A stretch of 64,000 bases of DNA, taken from the NCBI GenBank assembly GCA_022653075.1, contig JALCSB010000011.1, positions 41,626 through 105,625 on the forward strand, read 5' to 3'. The notes under the pieces were generated by a model, which saw only the letters and a program-made list of their open reading frames with translations, did not search any database and had not been told where the DNA came from. Made by a program: the position numbers and the translations under genes. Positions 1 through 9,793 of this stretch are shown here, piece by piece (the stretch's first letter is position 1; every line of letters begins with the position of its first letter). The DNA comes from Intestinimonas sp. (GTDB lineage: Bacteria > Bacillota > Clostridia > Oscillospirales > Oscillospiraceae).

Positions 1-738
1 GTTGCCGATACCGTGGGGCGTATGTTCCTCCAGCAGAACATGACCCAGACACATAAGCTTCACTCCGCCCTCCGCATCGGAGTAGTTGGTGAGCACCCGC
101 ATATAGCTGTCATCCCCGGGGATAAACTCCTGGATAATCATGCTGTCGGGATAGCCAGCGGCGTAAACCTTGTCCAGCGTGGCCTCCAGGACACGGCGGT
201 CGCTCAGCTTAAAGACTTTCTTGTTGCCCTCAAAGGGGTGCTCCCAATAGGCCACGCCATTTGCCGGCTTGCAAATGTACGGTGCCTCGAAGGGAAGCTT
301 GAAGTGATGCCCCATCTCCGGACGGTAGACAAAAGTGGCGGGGTAGTCGATGCCATATTCGTCGCACAGAGTATAGAAGTGCTCTTTGTTGATGAGCTGG
401 TCCATCTGCTCCCCGCTGATATAAGGGGCCACCACGTTGCCTGGATACTGTCCCAGGTACTCGGCGGCCAGACGCACATAGCTGTCTCCGCAGCCCAGAA
501 GGAGAACCGGACTTTCGCTGTGTTCGGCGGCAAAGTCACAGACATTTTTGAAAAACGTGGGCCCGTCCTCATTTTTGGCACAGACCCGATAGTCAAGGAT
601 GGCGCTTCCATAGCAGGGGCCTGTGGCAAACTTGCCATAGGCCGTGCTTTTGATGCCGTAGGCCTCGTGAAACGCACGTGCTACGCTGTATACATTGATA
701 TCCCCGCCAAACAGCAGGGGAAAAATTTTCGTTTCCAT
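1..738 (-). CDS. ATP-grasp carboxylate-amine ligase-like protein (3' end off window)
   Basis: Partial gene: the ATG at 738 follows a GGAGGCGAG ribosome site and the frame stays open to the window edge (246 codons). The N-terminal part (PLLFGGDINVYSVARAF) resembles the Rossmann-like lobe of stand-alone ATP-grasp ligases of the D-aspartate ligase/COG3919 type. The visible middle has ATP-grasp-like pieces such as YICKPANG and IIQEFIPGDD, which would bind ATP. Such enzymes join a carboxylate to an amine or amino acid; the substrate cannot be read here. It follows relA by 55 nt on the same strand, so it is probably the last visible gene of a recJ-relA transcript. The C-terminal catalytic part is missing, so activity cannot be judged. 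Confidence 0.72.
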   Translation of the reverse strand, partial: METKIFPLLFGGDINVYSVARAFHEAYGIKSTAYGKFATGPCYGSAILDYRVCAKNEDGPTFFKNVCDFAAEHSESPVLLLGCGDSYVRLAAEYLGQYPGNVVAPYISGEQMDQLINKEHFYTLCDEYGIDYPATFVYRPEMGHHFKLPFEAPYICKPANGVAYWEHPFEGNKKVFKLSDRRVLEATLDKVYAAGYPDSMIIQEFIPGDDSYMRVLTNYSDAEGGVKLMCLGHVLLEEHTPHGIGN

Positions 739-793
739 AGATGCTCGCCTCCGCAGCAAATCTGTTTCTTTCGCCGATTTTCTCTTTCCTGAC

Positions 794-3025
794 TTATCTT
801 CTGGCCCGTTTGACCTGATAAACACCCTGGATCTGGCCCAGTTTATTGATCACCGTGTTCAGTTCCTCCCGGTCCCCGACTTCTAGGACCAGGGAAATGA
901 TGGCATACCCGTCAGGCATGGACCGGGCGGAGAGGGAATTGACCTTCACCTTGGCCGAGGACAGGGCCATGGCCACATCCAGCGTCAGGTTGTCCCGGTC
1001 TTTGGCGGAGATATCCAGCGAGGTCTGATAACCTTCCAAGTCGCCCTCTACCCAGGAGACGTTCACCCAGCGTCCGGCTTCCTCCGGCTTGCGTTTCTTC
1101 GGGTCGGCATTGGGGCAGTCGCACCGGTGAACCGATACGCCGAAGCCCCGGGTAATAAAGCCCACCACCGGGTCCCCGGGGACCGGCGCACAACACTTGG
1201 CGAACTTCACCAGACAGTTGCCCAGTCCTTCCACCACAATACCGGACTCCGTGTGCCGGGGCGCGGCGGGTTTTTGGGCCGTGGCCGTGTTCTGTGGTGC
1301 GGGAACAATAAGGCTGTTCTGGAGTGTCTTTTCCACATTGGCCCGCTCGTTCCGCTCCCGGCTCAAACGGACCATCTCATCCCGCACCCGGCCCACCGCC
1401 TTCTGCGCGGTCATGCCGCCGTAGCCGATGGCGGCGTACAGCTCGTCCAGCGTGCCGAAGCGCACCTTTTTGAGAATATGGGGTAATGTGTCCTCTGTGG
1501 TGATGGCGGCCAGAGAGTAGCCCACATGCTTCATCTCTGACTCAAACGCGGCGCGGCCGGTGGCGATGTTCTCCTCACGGCGTTCTTTTTTAAACCACTG
1601 GCGGATTTTATTCTTGGCCTCGTTACTTCTGGCAATCTTCAGCCAGTCCCGGCTGGGTCCGTGGGGGGCCTTCGTGGTGATTACCTCTACAATATCGCCG
1701 CTTTGAAGGGGATAGTCGAAGGTGACGATGCGTCCGTTCACCTTGGCCCCGGTCATGGCGTTGCCCACGGCGGAATGGATGTTATAGGCGAAGTCGATGG
1801 GGGTAGCCCCGGCGGGCAGGTTCACCACGTCGCCCCGCGGGGTGAACACGAACACCTCGTCGGCAAACATGTCCACCTTTAGGGTGCGGACGAACTCCTC
1901 CGCGTCGGTGTTCTGCTGGTTTTCCAGCAACTTCCGAATCCACTCAAAATTGGCCTCCGTACCCAGCTTGGTGTTGGCCAGACCCGTCTTGTATTTCCAG
2001 TGGGCCGCAATGCCGTACTCCGCCGTGTGGTGCATCTCCCAGGTGCGGATCTGGACCTCAAAGGGGATACCCTCCCGGCCGATGACCGTAGTGTGCAGAG
2101 ACTGATACATATTGGGCTTGGGTGTACCGATATAGTCTTTAAACCTGCCCAGTACGGGTTTAAACAGGTCGTGGATGCAGCCAAGCACATTATAGCAGCC
2201 CGGGATATCATCCACAATCACCCGGAAGGCGTAGAGATCAAATATTTCGTCCATGGTTTTGTTTTGGGTATACATTTTGCGGTAAATGGAATAAATGTGC
2301 TTCACCCGACCATACACCGTGGCCTTGATGCCATCGGTGGCCAGCCGGTCCTGAATTCTTTTTTGGATGGCGGCCATAAACTCTTCGTGGGCGGTGGAGC
2401 GGCGGTTCAGTTCCTCGGCAATCTCCCGGTAACCCACCGGGTCCAGGTACTTGAGGGACAAGTCCTCCAGTTCCCACTTCACCCGCTGCATGCCCAGCCG
2501 GTGGGCGATGGGCGCATAAATCTCCATGGTCTCCAGCGCCTTCTCCCGCTGCTTGCGGGCGGACTGGTAATTCATGGTGCGCATATTGTGCAGGCGGTCG
2601 CAGATCTTGATGAGAATAACCCGGATGTCCCGTGCCATGGCCATGAGCATTTTCCGCAGGTTCTCCATCTGCTCTTCTTCCTTGGAGGTATAGGTGACCC
2701 GGGTCAGCTTGGTGACACCTTCCACCATGTCGGCCACCGATGGGCCAAACAGCCTGGCGATCTCCTCATGGGTGGCGGAGGTATCCTCGATGCAGTCGTG
2801 CAGCAGGGCGGCAATGATCGAATCGGTGTCTAGTTCCAGATCGGCCACAATGTCCGCCACCGCCAGCGGGTGGGTGATGAACGGGGACCCGTCCTTCCGG
2901 CGCTGCCCGCTGTGGGCGCTGTCCGCATACTGGAAAGCGGAATAAAGCCGCTTCGTATCCAGATGCGGGTTGTATTTCTCTATTTTCCCTTCGAGCGCCT
3001 GGTAACTTTCCAGAACAGGGTCCAA
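794..3025 (-). CDS. relA: Bifunctional (p)ppGpp synthetase/hydrolase RelA/SpoT (Rel)
   Basis: Long RSH protein of 743 residues that makes and degrades the stringent alarmone. Domains in order: HD hydrolase with HDCIEDT near residue 76; synthetase with RFKDYIGTPKPN and EVQIRTWEMHH; TGS domain starting at DEVFVFTPRGD; a zinc-finger-like Cys segment (FAKCCAPVPGD, HRCDCPN); C-terminal ACT domain. An RxKD motif in the synthetase (here RFKD) is the form found in bifunctional enzymes, and the HD motif is intact, so both activities are expected. The start is TTG at 3025, supported by AGAGGTGA nine bases upstream; no in-frame ATG lies nearby. It is 28 nt downstream of recJ, which suggests co-transcription. 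Confidence 0.96.
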   Translation of the reverse strand: MDPVLESYQALEGKIEKYNPHLDTKRLYSAFQYADSAHSGQRRKDGSPFITHPLAVADIVADLELDTDSIIAALLHDCIEDTSATHEEIARLFGPSVADMVEGVTKLTRVTYTSKEEEQMENLRKMLMAMARDIRVILIKICDRLHNMRTMNYQSARKQREKALETMEIYAPIAHRLGMQRVKWELEDLSLKYLDPVGYREIAEELNRRSTAHEEFMAAIQKRIQDRLATDGIKATVYGRVKHIYSIYRKMYTQNKTMDEIFDLYAFRVIVDDIPGCYNVLGCIHDLFKPVLGRFKDYIGTPKPNMYQSLHTTVIGREGIPFEVQIRTWEMHHTAEYGIAAHWKYKTGLANTKLGTEANFEWIRKLLENQQNTDAEEFVRTLKVDMFADEVFVFTPRGDVVNLPAGATPIDFAYNIHSAVGNAMTGAKVNGRIVTFDYPLQSGDIVEVITTKAPHGPSRDWLKIARSNEAKNKIRQWFKKERREENIATGRAAFESEMKHVGYSLAAITTEDTLPHILKKVRFGTLDELYAAIGYGGMTAQKAVGRVRDEMVRLSRERNERANVEKTLQNSLIVPAPQNTATAQKPAAPRHTESGIVVEGLGNCLVKFAKCCAPVPGDPVVGFITRGFGVSVHRCDCPNADPKKRKPEEAGRWVNVSWVEGDLEGYQTSLDISAKDRDNLTLDVAMALSSAKVKVNSLSARSMPDGYAIISLVLEVGDREELNTVINKLGQIQGVYQVKRARR

Positions 3026-3053
3026 GTTCCGTCACCTCTCTTTTTATACTTTT

Positions 3054-5126
3054 TCATTCTCCCGCCAGCTTTCTCAGCCGGCGCATAATGGTGGCCGCCT
3101 CCAGATCTACTTTTCCCTCCGGCCGGCTCAGGTCGATGCATAGATGGTCCGTGCTCTGCTCCATACGAATCAGCCCATGCTCATGAAATACGGTAAGGCA
3201 GACCATGGTGCGGGCAATCGTCTCCCGCATACCATATGTACGGGCTATGTTCCGGGCCAGACGCCGGGCGGTATCCTCCACCCGGCCCAGCCGGGCCTGG
3301 CCGTTAAGGTACCGCCAAACCGCAGTGAATTCCGCCCGGCTTGGGATCATCTCGGTGGCCTCCTGGGGGGAGATGGCCTCGCCCTGGCACAGCCGATCAT
3401 ACATGGCGCGCTCCAGCTCCGCCCGACTCACTGCGGGGCGGAGGTCGCATAAGAGCAGCTGCACTGAGCGCGTACCGCGGAATTCGTTGATCTGGGGCGT
3501 AAAGGCCACATCCACCCGCTCCCCCACGGCTACGTTCAGCGCGGCGGCGTTCATGGAAAAGAAAATGGCGTCCAGCCTCCGGCCGCAGCGGGACAGACGC
3601 AGTTTCAGGTGACGGCCGCAGCCCACCTCACTCAGAGCTGCCACCGTGCAGCCAGCCAAGCTGAACACCGGCTTGGGATTTCCCGCGCCGAATGGCTCCA
3701 GCAGGCTCAATTTTTCCACGTTCTCCGTGATCAGCAGGTCTGGCCCGTCCAGCTCACCGTCCAAATGGAGGACGGCAGTCAGGGGCTCCCCCCCCGACCA
3801 TGCATCCACATATTCCTCCATTCTGGCACGGAACGCATCGATGTTCTCCGCCAAGATGGTGAAGCCGGCGGCCAGCTTGTGCCCGCCAAACCCCTCCAGC
3901 AGATCAGCGCATGCCTCCAGCGCACGGAACAGATCAAAGTCTCCGAAGGAACGGCAGGATGCCTTGCCCCGGCCGTCCTGCAGGCAGATCATAATGGTGG
4001 GACAGGAAAACCGCTCGGCCAGCCGGGATGCCACGATACCCACCACGCCCTGATGCCAGTGGGTGTCGGCCAGCACGATGACACGCCGGCTGTGCGTAGG
4101 CTCCCGTTCCAGCCGGCGCAGGCAGTCTTCAAAGATCTCACTTTCCAGACTCTGCCGTTCCCGGTTCAGTGAGCAGAGATAGCGGGCCAGCACCTCGCCC
4201 CGGGCGGGGTCGCTGGTAAGCAGCAGCTCAACCGCCACGTCCGCCTTGCCCATGCGGCCAGCGGCGTTGATGCGGGGAGCCAGCGCAAAGCCCACCATGG
4301 TTGAGCAGGCCGCCCGCTCTCCACACGCCTCCCGCATCAGGGCGGTCAGACCTGGGCGGTGAGACATCCCACTGTTCAGGGCGGCCAGGCCCCGGATAAC
4401 GATGGTACGGTTCTCTGCGGCCAGCGGCACCACATCCGCCACCGTCCCAATGGCGGCAAGGTCGGCGTATTCCCTAAACGTCTGTTCACGCATTGGCTCC
4501 GGTGTCAGGGCCAGTACCAACTTAAGGGCCACCCCTACACCAGCCAGGAAGGGCGTGGGGCTGTGATCACCGGGGCAGCACGGGTCCACCACGGCGGCGG
4601 CGGCGGGCAGCACCCCTTTGTACTCATGGTGATCGGTCACCACTACATCCATGCCAAGGGCAACCGCATCGGCCACCTCTTCCATGGCGGTAATCCCACA
4701 GTCCACGGTGACCACTAGCGTGACGCCCTGCGCCCGTAAGGTATGCAGTGCCGCTTGGTTCAGGCCATAGCCTTCCTCCAGCCTGTTGGGGATGTAGGGA
4801 ACGACACACCCTCCACGAGAGCGCAAAAAGCGCGTAAGCAGGCAGGTGGCGGTAATCCCGTCCACATCATAGTCGCCGTAGACCGCAATTGTCTCTCCGC
4901 TCTGCAACGCGGCAGTGAGACGCCGGGCCGCCTGGTCCATATTCTTAATTAAATACGGGTCGCAGAGCGGCGCGCCTCCTTCCGACAAAAAAGCGCCGGC
5001 CTTTTCCGGCGTATCCAGTCCCCGGGCGCACAGCACTCTGGCCACCAGTGGGGAATACCCTGCGGCGATCAGCCCGGTTACAGCCGAACAATCCGCATGG
5101 GTTTGCTCCCATTCTTTGTACCTCAT
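3054..5126 (-). CDS. recJ: Single-stranded-DNA-specific exonuclease RecJ
   Basis: 690-residue DHH-family 5'-3' ssDNA exonuclease acting in recombination and mismatch/base-excision repair. Motifs seen in order: YGDYDVDGITAT (motif I metal ligands), VTVDCGIT, VVTDHHEYKG (DHH), the DHHA1 segment LADTHWHQGVVG, and GFGGHKLAAG, followed by a C-terminal OB-like region. Upstream in-frame Met codons exist at 5171 and 5156, but the ATG at 5126 has GAGGT seven bases before it and its product begins like other RecJ proteins, so it is chosen. A promoter lies at 5162-5190. The gene probably heads a recJ-relA transcript. Confidence 0.95.
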   Translation of the reverse strand: MRYKEWEQTHADCSAVTGLIAAGYSPLVARVLCARGLDTPEKAGAFLSEGGAPLCDPYLIKNMDQAARRLTAALQSGETIAVYGDYDVDGITATCLLTRFLRSRGGCVVPYIPNRLEEGYGLNQAALHTLRAQGVTLVVTVDCGITAMEEVADAVALGMDVVVTDHHEYKGVLPAAAAVVDPCCPGDHSPTPFLAGVGVALKLVLALTPEPMREQTFREYADLAAIGTVADVVPLAAENRTIVIRGLAALNSGMSHRPGLTALMREACGERAACSTMVGFALAPRINAAGRMGKADVAVELLLTSDPARGEVLARYLCSLNRERQSLESEIFEDCLRRLEREPTHSRRVIVLADTHWHQGVVGIVASRLAERFSCPTIMICLQDGRGKASCRSFGDFDLFRALEACADLLEGFGGHKLAAGFTILAENIDAFRARMEEYVDAWSGGEPLTAVLHLDGELDGPDLLITENVEKLSLLEPFGAGNPKPVFSLAGCTVAALSEVGCGRHLKLRLSRCGRRLDAIFFSMNAAALNVAVGERVDVAFTPQINEFRGTRSVQLLLCDLRPAVSRAELERAMYDRLCQGEAISPQEATEMIPSRAEFTAVWRYLNGQARLGRVEDTARRLARNIARTYGMRETIARTMVCLTVFHEHGLIRMEQSTDHLCIDLSRPEGKVDLEAATIMRRLRKLAGE

Positions 5127-5161
5127 GCATGTAACCTCAAAATCAGAAAAAATCATCTTAT

Positions 5162-5190
5162 AGTATAACAAAAATAGAACATGGTTACAA
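5162..5190 (-). promoter_or_regulatory. Sigma-A-type promoter for recJ-relA
   Basis: On the minus strand TTGTAA (5190-5185), a 17-nt spacer and TATACT (5167-5162). It sits about 36 nt upstream of the recJ start. Confidence 0.6.
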
Positions 5191-5245
5191 GCTGAAAGAT
5201 GCGCCTGCTTATAATTTCAGCCCACGCCTGCCGCTGTTTCAGAAA

Positions 5246-5276
5246 GACGCGCCGCCCCTTCTGAGGGCGGCGCGTC
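5246..5276 (-). terminator. Intrinsic terminator after the M42 peptidase gene
   Basis: Perfect 12-bp stem (5246-5257 with 5265-5276) and a 7-nt loop, followed on the minus strand by a short T-rich stretch. It lies 78 nt beyond the peptidase stop and separates that gene from the recJ promoter. Confidence 0.65.
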
Positions 5277-5353
5277 CCGATACGCGGGAAAAAGCGTGGT
5301 ATGTTATGACGTAAGCAGGTCCAGCTTTCCGTATACACCCCTTTTTCCAAGCC

Positions 5354-6394
5354 CTATTGGCACTCCAGGTACAACTCCATCAGCTCCACCGTGTTCCGCA
5401 TGCCGTCGGCATGCGTCCGCTCCATGCCGTGGGAGGCGTGGACACCAGGGCCGATGAGGGCGGCCCGAACGTCGGAGCCGGCCTTCCAGGCCACCGTCGC
5501 GTCGGAGGTATAATGGGGGAATACATCCACGGCATAGTCCACACCGTGTTCTTTTGCCAGTGCCGCCAGCCGGGATACCAGCTCATAATCGTATGGGCCT
5601 CCGGAATCCTTGGCACAGATGGATACCTGGTACTCGGTCCCGGTGAGGTCCAGTCCCACGCAGCCCATGTCCACTACCAGAAGCTCGATTAAATCGGGAG
5701 CAAAGGCCGCGCCGCCGTGCCCTACCTCCTCGTAGACCGTGAAGTAGAGTTCCGTATCATACCGAGGCCTCTCACCTGTGTCGGCCATCCACTTGAGCAG
5801 CGTAATCAGGCAGGCGGCACTGCCTTTGTCATCAATAAAGCGGGACTTCAAAAAGCCCCGGTCCGTTACCACGGTCTTGGGATCGATGCAGATATAATCG
5901 CCCGCCTCGATACCCAGCGCGCGGACGTCGGCGGCGTTCTTCACCTTCTCGTCGATGCGCACATACATGTTCTGCTCGTCCCGAGTGCGGCTGTCCGCGT
6001 CATCAAAAACATGGGCGGCGGGAGACAGGGACAGCACCGTACCGGTATAAACCCGGTCATCCCGGGTGTAGATGCGGCAGTACTCTCCATCCAGTGTGGG
6101 AAGGATGGGACCGCCGATCTTCGTCAGGTTCAGTTCTCCCTTCTCCCCAATGGAACGAACCATCAGGCCCAGCGTGTCCAGGTGGGAACACAGCCCCACC
6201 CGTTTTCCGTGCTCCCGGCCGGGAACGTGGACAATCAGGCTGCCCTTATTGGAGTAAGACGTCTCATAGCCCAGGCCGCGGAGGATGGTCTCCGTCTTCT
6301 CCACCACGCGCCGGGTAAACCCACTGGGACTGTCGGTTGAGAGCAGCGTACGGGCCGTCTCCAGCATAAAGTCCTGATAGTTGCCGAAATCCAT
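5354..6394 (-). CDS. M42-family metallopeptidase (glutamyl/tetrahedral aminopeptidase type)
   Basis: 346-residue cytosolic di-zinc aminopeptidase of the M42 family (FrvX/YsdC/PepA-TET type), expected to trim N-terminal residues from peptides. Metal and catalytic motifs are all present: SHLDTLGLMV (His and Asp ligands), FIDDKGSAA (bridging Asp), VYEEVGHGG (catalytic Glu pair), VVDMG and the C-terminal HASHGMERTH. The ATG at 6394 has AAGGA upstream; the longer frame starting at 6433 lacks a ribosome site. It looks monocistronic, with its own terminator at 5246-5276. Confidence 0.9.
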   Translation of the reverse strand: MDFGNYQDFMLETARTLLSTDSPSGFTRRVVEKTETILRGLGYETSYSNKGSLIVHVPGREHGKRVGLCSHLDTLGLMVRSIGEKGELNLTKIGGPILPTLDGEYCRIYTRDDRVYTGTVLSLSPAAHVFDDADSRTRDEQNMYVRIDEKVKNAADVRALGIEAGDYICIDPKTVVTDRGFLKSRFIDDKGSAACLITLLKWMADTGERPRYDTELYFTVYEEVGHGGAAFAPDLIELLVVDMGCVGLDLTGTEYQVSICAKDSGGPYDYELVSRLAALAKEHGVDYAVDVFPHYTSDATVAWKAGSDVRAALIGPGVHASHGMERTHADGMRNTVELMELYLECQ

Positions 6395-6552
6395 ATTTCT
6401 GCGCTTCCTTTCCTGTTTCTGCGGCACAACCACTTTTTTCTGCTTTTTCTATTTTACCCATCCGCTCCGCGTGCTAAATCATAACAGAACCGCCGGGGAT
6501 TTTGCGGGTCGACTTTATTTTTATTTATCCTTGTAAAACTAACCTCTATAAC

Positions 6553-6591
6553 TTTTTAAAAGGCCCCGGAAACGGATGTTCCGGAGCCTTT
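6553..6591 (-). terminator. Intrinsic terminator of ftsH
   Basis: 12-bp stem with one mismatch (6559-6570 with 6580-6591), followed on the minus strand by TTTT. It begins about 10 nt after the ftsH stop codon. Confidence 0.65.
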
Positions 6592-6600
6592 GGAAATCAT

Positions 6601-8697
6601 TCAGGACTCAGAGGAGGGTTCCTCGCCACTCGAGGTCTCCTCGCCACTCTTTGAAGTTTCCGGCGCGGGCGCGTCGCCCCCGGAAAGAGGAATAGGAGCT
6701 GAAGGGTCCTCTATCTTCGGCGCGGCCGGCGGTTCGGACGCGGGGCCCGCTCCGAATTGATCCTCGGCCTGCTCCGGATCCTTGCCAGCCAAAATGGCCA
6801 TCATCTCGGCACCTGTGATGGTCTCCTTCTTCAGCAGGTACAACGCAATGGCATTCAGCATGTCCCGGTTCTCCTCCAACAGTTTTACCGAATCGGCATG
6901 GCACTTCTGGAGAAGGTCCTGGACTTCCCGGTCAATCACCGCGGCGGTCTCCTGGGCGCAGTTGAGGCCATAATTACCCTCCAAATACTGACTTTTTACC
7001 GTGGCCAAGCCCATCATGCCAAACTTGTCGCTCATGCCGTACATAGTGACCATCTTCCGGGCCAGATCGGTGGCGCGCTCAATGTCGTTGGAAGCACCGG
7101 AGGTCATGGTGCCGAACACCACTTCCTCGGCGGAGCGACCGGCCAACAGCGTGCGGATTTCGGTAAGCAGATCATCTTTGGTCATGAGGAACTTCTCCTC
7201 CTCGGGCAGCTGCATGGTATAGCCCAGTGCGCCCTGGGTGTGGGGCACAATTGTAATCTTGGAAACCGGCTGGGCGTTCTTCTGCCGGGCCGCCACCAGG
7301 GCGTGGCCCACCTCGTGATACGCAATCAGTTTCTTCTCCTTCTCGGTAATGACGGTACCCTTCTTCTCACTGCCGGCAATCACCAGCTCGAAGGAGGCCA
7401 GCAGATCCCGCTGGTTGACCGCCCGGCGGCCCAGACGCACGGCCCGAAGAGCGGCCTCGTTGACCAGATTGGCAAGGTCTGCACCCACACAGCCTGCGGT
7501 AGCCTGCGCAATTTTATTGAGGTCCACGTCCTCCGCCAGCCGGATATTACGGGTGTGAACCTGAAGCGTGGCCAGACGGCCCGCCAGATTGGGCCGGTCC
7601 ACAATGATGCGCCGGTCAAACCGGCCGGGCCGCAGCAGAGCCTTGTCCAGCACCTCCGGCCGGTTGGTAGCCGCCAGGACGATTACACCCTTGGTGGGAT
7701 CGAAGCCATCCAATTCCGCCAGCAGCTGGTTTAGGGTCTGCTCCCGCTCGTCGTTGCCGCCCATACGGTTGTCCCGGCTTTTGCCAATGGTATCGATCTC
7801 ATCGATGAAGATAATGCAGGGGGCCATTTTGGCGGCCTCCTTGAACAGGTCCCGGACCCGGCTGGCGCCCACGCCCACAAACATCTCCACGAAATCGGAG
7901 CCGGAAATGGAGAAGAAGGGTACGTTGGCCTCGCCGGCCACGGCCTTGGCCAGCAGCGTTTTGCCGGTACCGGGGGAGCCCACCAGCAGCGCGCCCTTGG
8001 GCAGCTTGGCCCCAATCTCGGTATATTTTTGTGGATTATGGAGAAAGTCGATGATCTCCTCCAGACTCTCCTTGGCCTCGTCCTGACCGGCCACATCCCG
8101 GAAGGTGACTCCGGTCTTTTTCTCCACATAGACCTTGGCGTTGGCTTTACCCACGCCGCCCAGGCCGCCGCCCATCCGGGTGGACATGCCGCGGAACAGC
8201 AGGGACATAAGGACCATCATAACGGCCATGGGCAGCACCCAGGATACCAAGAAAGAAATAATGGGGGACAGCTCCTCCACGTAGGGGGCACTGTAGGTCA
8301 CGTCATGCTCATCCAGAAGGGAGATCAAACGCTCCCTGTCCTCGTTGATGGGGGCGCAGTAATAGGTTGCGGCGGCGCCATCGGACAGATCTCCCAAGCT
8401 TTCCAGGCCAGGGACAACCGTCGTATCCTGCTGGTCGTCGTCTGCGGACGCGTCCTCTTTAGGGGTAATGGTAATTTTGTTGTTGCCGCTTTCAAAAACC
8501 ACCTCTTTTACCTTATCGTCCTTCACCATCTGGATCAGGTCGCTGTATTTAATCTCAGTGGTATGGGAGTTGGATAGGGAGGAGGTAAAGTAATTGACGG
8601 CAAGGGTAATAATAAGGGCCCAGAGAATGATAGAAATGATGCCCATCATGTTGCGGTTTGAGTTGTTGCCGGACCCGGTTCCCTTTTGGGGTTTCAA
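6601..8697 (-). CDS. ftsH: ATP-dependent zinc metalloprotease FtsH
   Basis: 698-residue membrane-anchored AAA+ protease that degrades misassembled membrane proteins and short-lived regulators. Two membrane segments (about 19-37 and 147-169) flank an extracytoplasmic region. Walker A GSPGTGKT is at 240-247, Walker B IIFIDE at 295-300, the second region of homology around RPGRFDRR, and zinc site HEVGH at 461-465. The C-terminus is a low-complexity acidic/Ser-Pro tail. The start is TTG at 8697: AAGGAGG lies eight bases upstream and no nearby ATG fits. Its own promoter and terminator make it a single-gene unit, divergent from rlmB. Confidence 0.97.
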   Translation of the reverse strand: MKPQKGTGSGNNSNRNMMGIISIILWALIITLAVNYFTSSLSNSHTTEIKYSDLIQMVKDDKVKEVVFESGNNKITITPKEDASADDDQQDTTVVPGLESLGDLSDGAAATYYCAPINEDRERLISLLDEHDVTYSAPYVEELSPIISFLVSWVLPMAVMMVLMSLLFRGMSTRMGGGLGGVGKANAKVYVEKKTGVTFRDVAGQDEAKESLEEIIDFLHNPQKYTEIGAKLPKGALLVGSPGTGKTLLAKAVAGEANVPFFSISGSDFVEMFVGVGASRVRDLFKEAAKMAPCIIFIDEIDTIGKSRDNRMGGNDEREQTLNQLLAELDGFDPTKGVIVLAATNRPEVLDKALLRPGRFDRRIIVDRPNLAGRLATLQVHTRNIRLAEDVDLNKIAQATAGCVGADLANLVNEAALRAVRLGRRAVNQRDLLASFELVIAGSEKKGTVITEKEKKLIAYHEVGHALVAARQKNAQPVSKITIVPHTQGALGYTMQLPEEEKFLMTKDDLLTEIRTLLAGRSAEEVVFGTMTSGASNDIERATDLARKMVTMYGMSDKFGMMGLATVKSQYLEGNYGLNCAQETAAVIDREVQDLLQKCHADSVKLLEENRDMLNAIALYLLKKETITGAEMMAILAGKDPEQAEDQFGAGPASEPPAAPKIEDPSAPIPLSGGDAPAPETSKSGEETSSGEEPSSES

Positions 8698-8769
8698 GGG
8701 CGTAGCCTCCTTAAAAGTGAAAAGCAGTTTGATTTCCGTTTGATCTGCATTTCTTTTCTGATTGGTTTG

Positions 8770-8798
8770 AATATATCACAAATGCCACCGGAACACAA
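8770..8798 (-). promoter_or_regulatory. Promoter for ftsH
   Basis: Minus strand TTGTGT (8798-8793), a 17-nt spacer and TATATT (8775-8770), leaving a leader of about 65 nt before the TTG start. Confidence 0.5.
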
Positions 8799-8961
8799 GG
8801 AATCCACTCGTAAACTTTCTATGACCGAAACAAAAGAAAAACTCCCGCTTTCTTCTTTATAATTGTACCTTTTTCTGCACCGGTTTTTGTGTTACAATGA
8901 TGAATACTGAATCAGCCCGAATACGGCGCATCCGCTTCGGGCACCGGAAAGGCGGAATACC

Positions 8962-9735
8962 ATGAAACAGCGAAAGACGGTTCGGGACTCCGAAGCCGGG
9001 GCTGACGGCATTATTGAAGGACGAAACGCGGTTATGGAGGCCCTTCGGGCCGGAAGCCCCATTGACAAAATCCTCATCGCCAGGGGCGAGACTGATGCCA
9101 CGCTTGGGCACATCGCCAGCACAGCGCGGGACAGGGGCATCGTGGTGGTGGAGGCGGACCGGAAAAAACTGGACTATATGAGCGCCACCCATGCCCATCA
9201 GGGCGTCATCGCGGTGGCCGCCGTACGGGAATACGCCTCCGTGGAGGATATTCTACAGGCAGCCCGGGATAAAAACGAGCCGCCCCTTATCGTGGTGTGC
9301 GATGAGCTGTCGGACCCCCACAATTTGGGAGCCGTCATCCGCACCGCCGAGTGTGCCGGCGCGCACGGGGTTATTATTCCCAAGCGGCGCAGCGCCGGTC
9401 TGACCGCCGTGGTGGCCAAAACCTCCGCCGGCGCGGTCTCCCATCTGCCCGTGGCACGGGTACCCAATCTGCCGTCTCTTCTCAAGGAGCTCAAACGCGA
9501 GGGGATCTGGGTGTTCGGCACCGCCGCCGACGGCGGTACGTTTTTGTACGACGCCGACCTGAAGGGGCCCGCCGCCATCGTGATCGGTTCAGAGGGCACC
9601 GGCATGGGCCGTCTGGTCTCCGAATGCTGTGATTTCCAAGTCAGTATCCCCATGCGGGGAAAACTCAATTCCTTAAATGCCTCCGCTGCCGCCGCCATTT
9701 TTCTATATGAGGCCGTACGTCAGCGGATAGGCTGA
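8962..9735 (+). CDS. rlmB: TrmH/SpoU-family 23S rRNA 2'-O-methyltransferase RlmB-like
   Basis: 257-residue SPOUT methyltransferase predicted to 2'-O-methylate a guanosine in 23S rRNA (the RlmB position), using S-adenosylmethionine. An N-terminal substrate-binding domain (GIIEGRNAVMEAL at 14-26) precedes the SPOUT domain: DPHNLGAVIRTAECAGA (motif 1), AIVIGSEGTGMG (motif 2) and IPMRGKLNSLNASAAAAI (motif 3, knot). ATG at 8962 has AAAGGCGG upstream. It is divergent from ftsH and is followed after about 60 nt by the pseudo-ATPase gene. The exact nucleotide target is inferred from family membership only. Confidence 0.92.
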   Translation: MKQRKTVRDSEAGADGIIEGRNAVMEALRAGSPIDKILIARGETDATLGHIASTARDRGIVVVEADRKKLDYMSATHAHQGVIAVAAVREYASVEDILQAARDKNEPPLIVVCDELSDPHNLGAVIRTAECAGAHGVIIPKRRSAGLTAVVAKTSAGAVSHLPVARVPNLPSLLKELKREGIWVFGTAADGGTFLYDADLKGPAAIVIGSEGTGMGRLVSECCDFQVSIPMRGKLNSLNASAAAAIFLYEAVRQRIG

Positions 9736-9793
9736 CGGTTTTCAGCCCGTTGGCACGGCCCACTTTATCTTTATTAATCAGGTGATCTTTCGT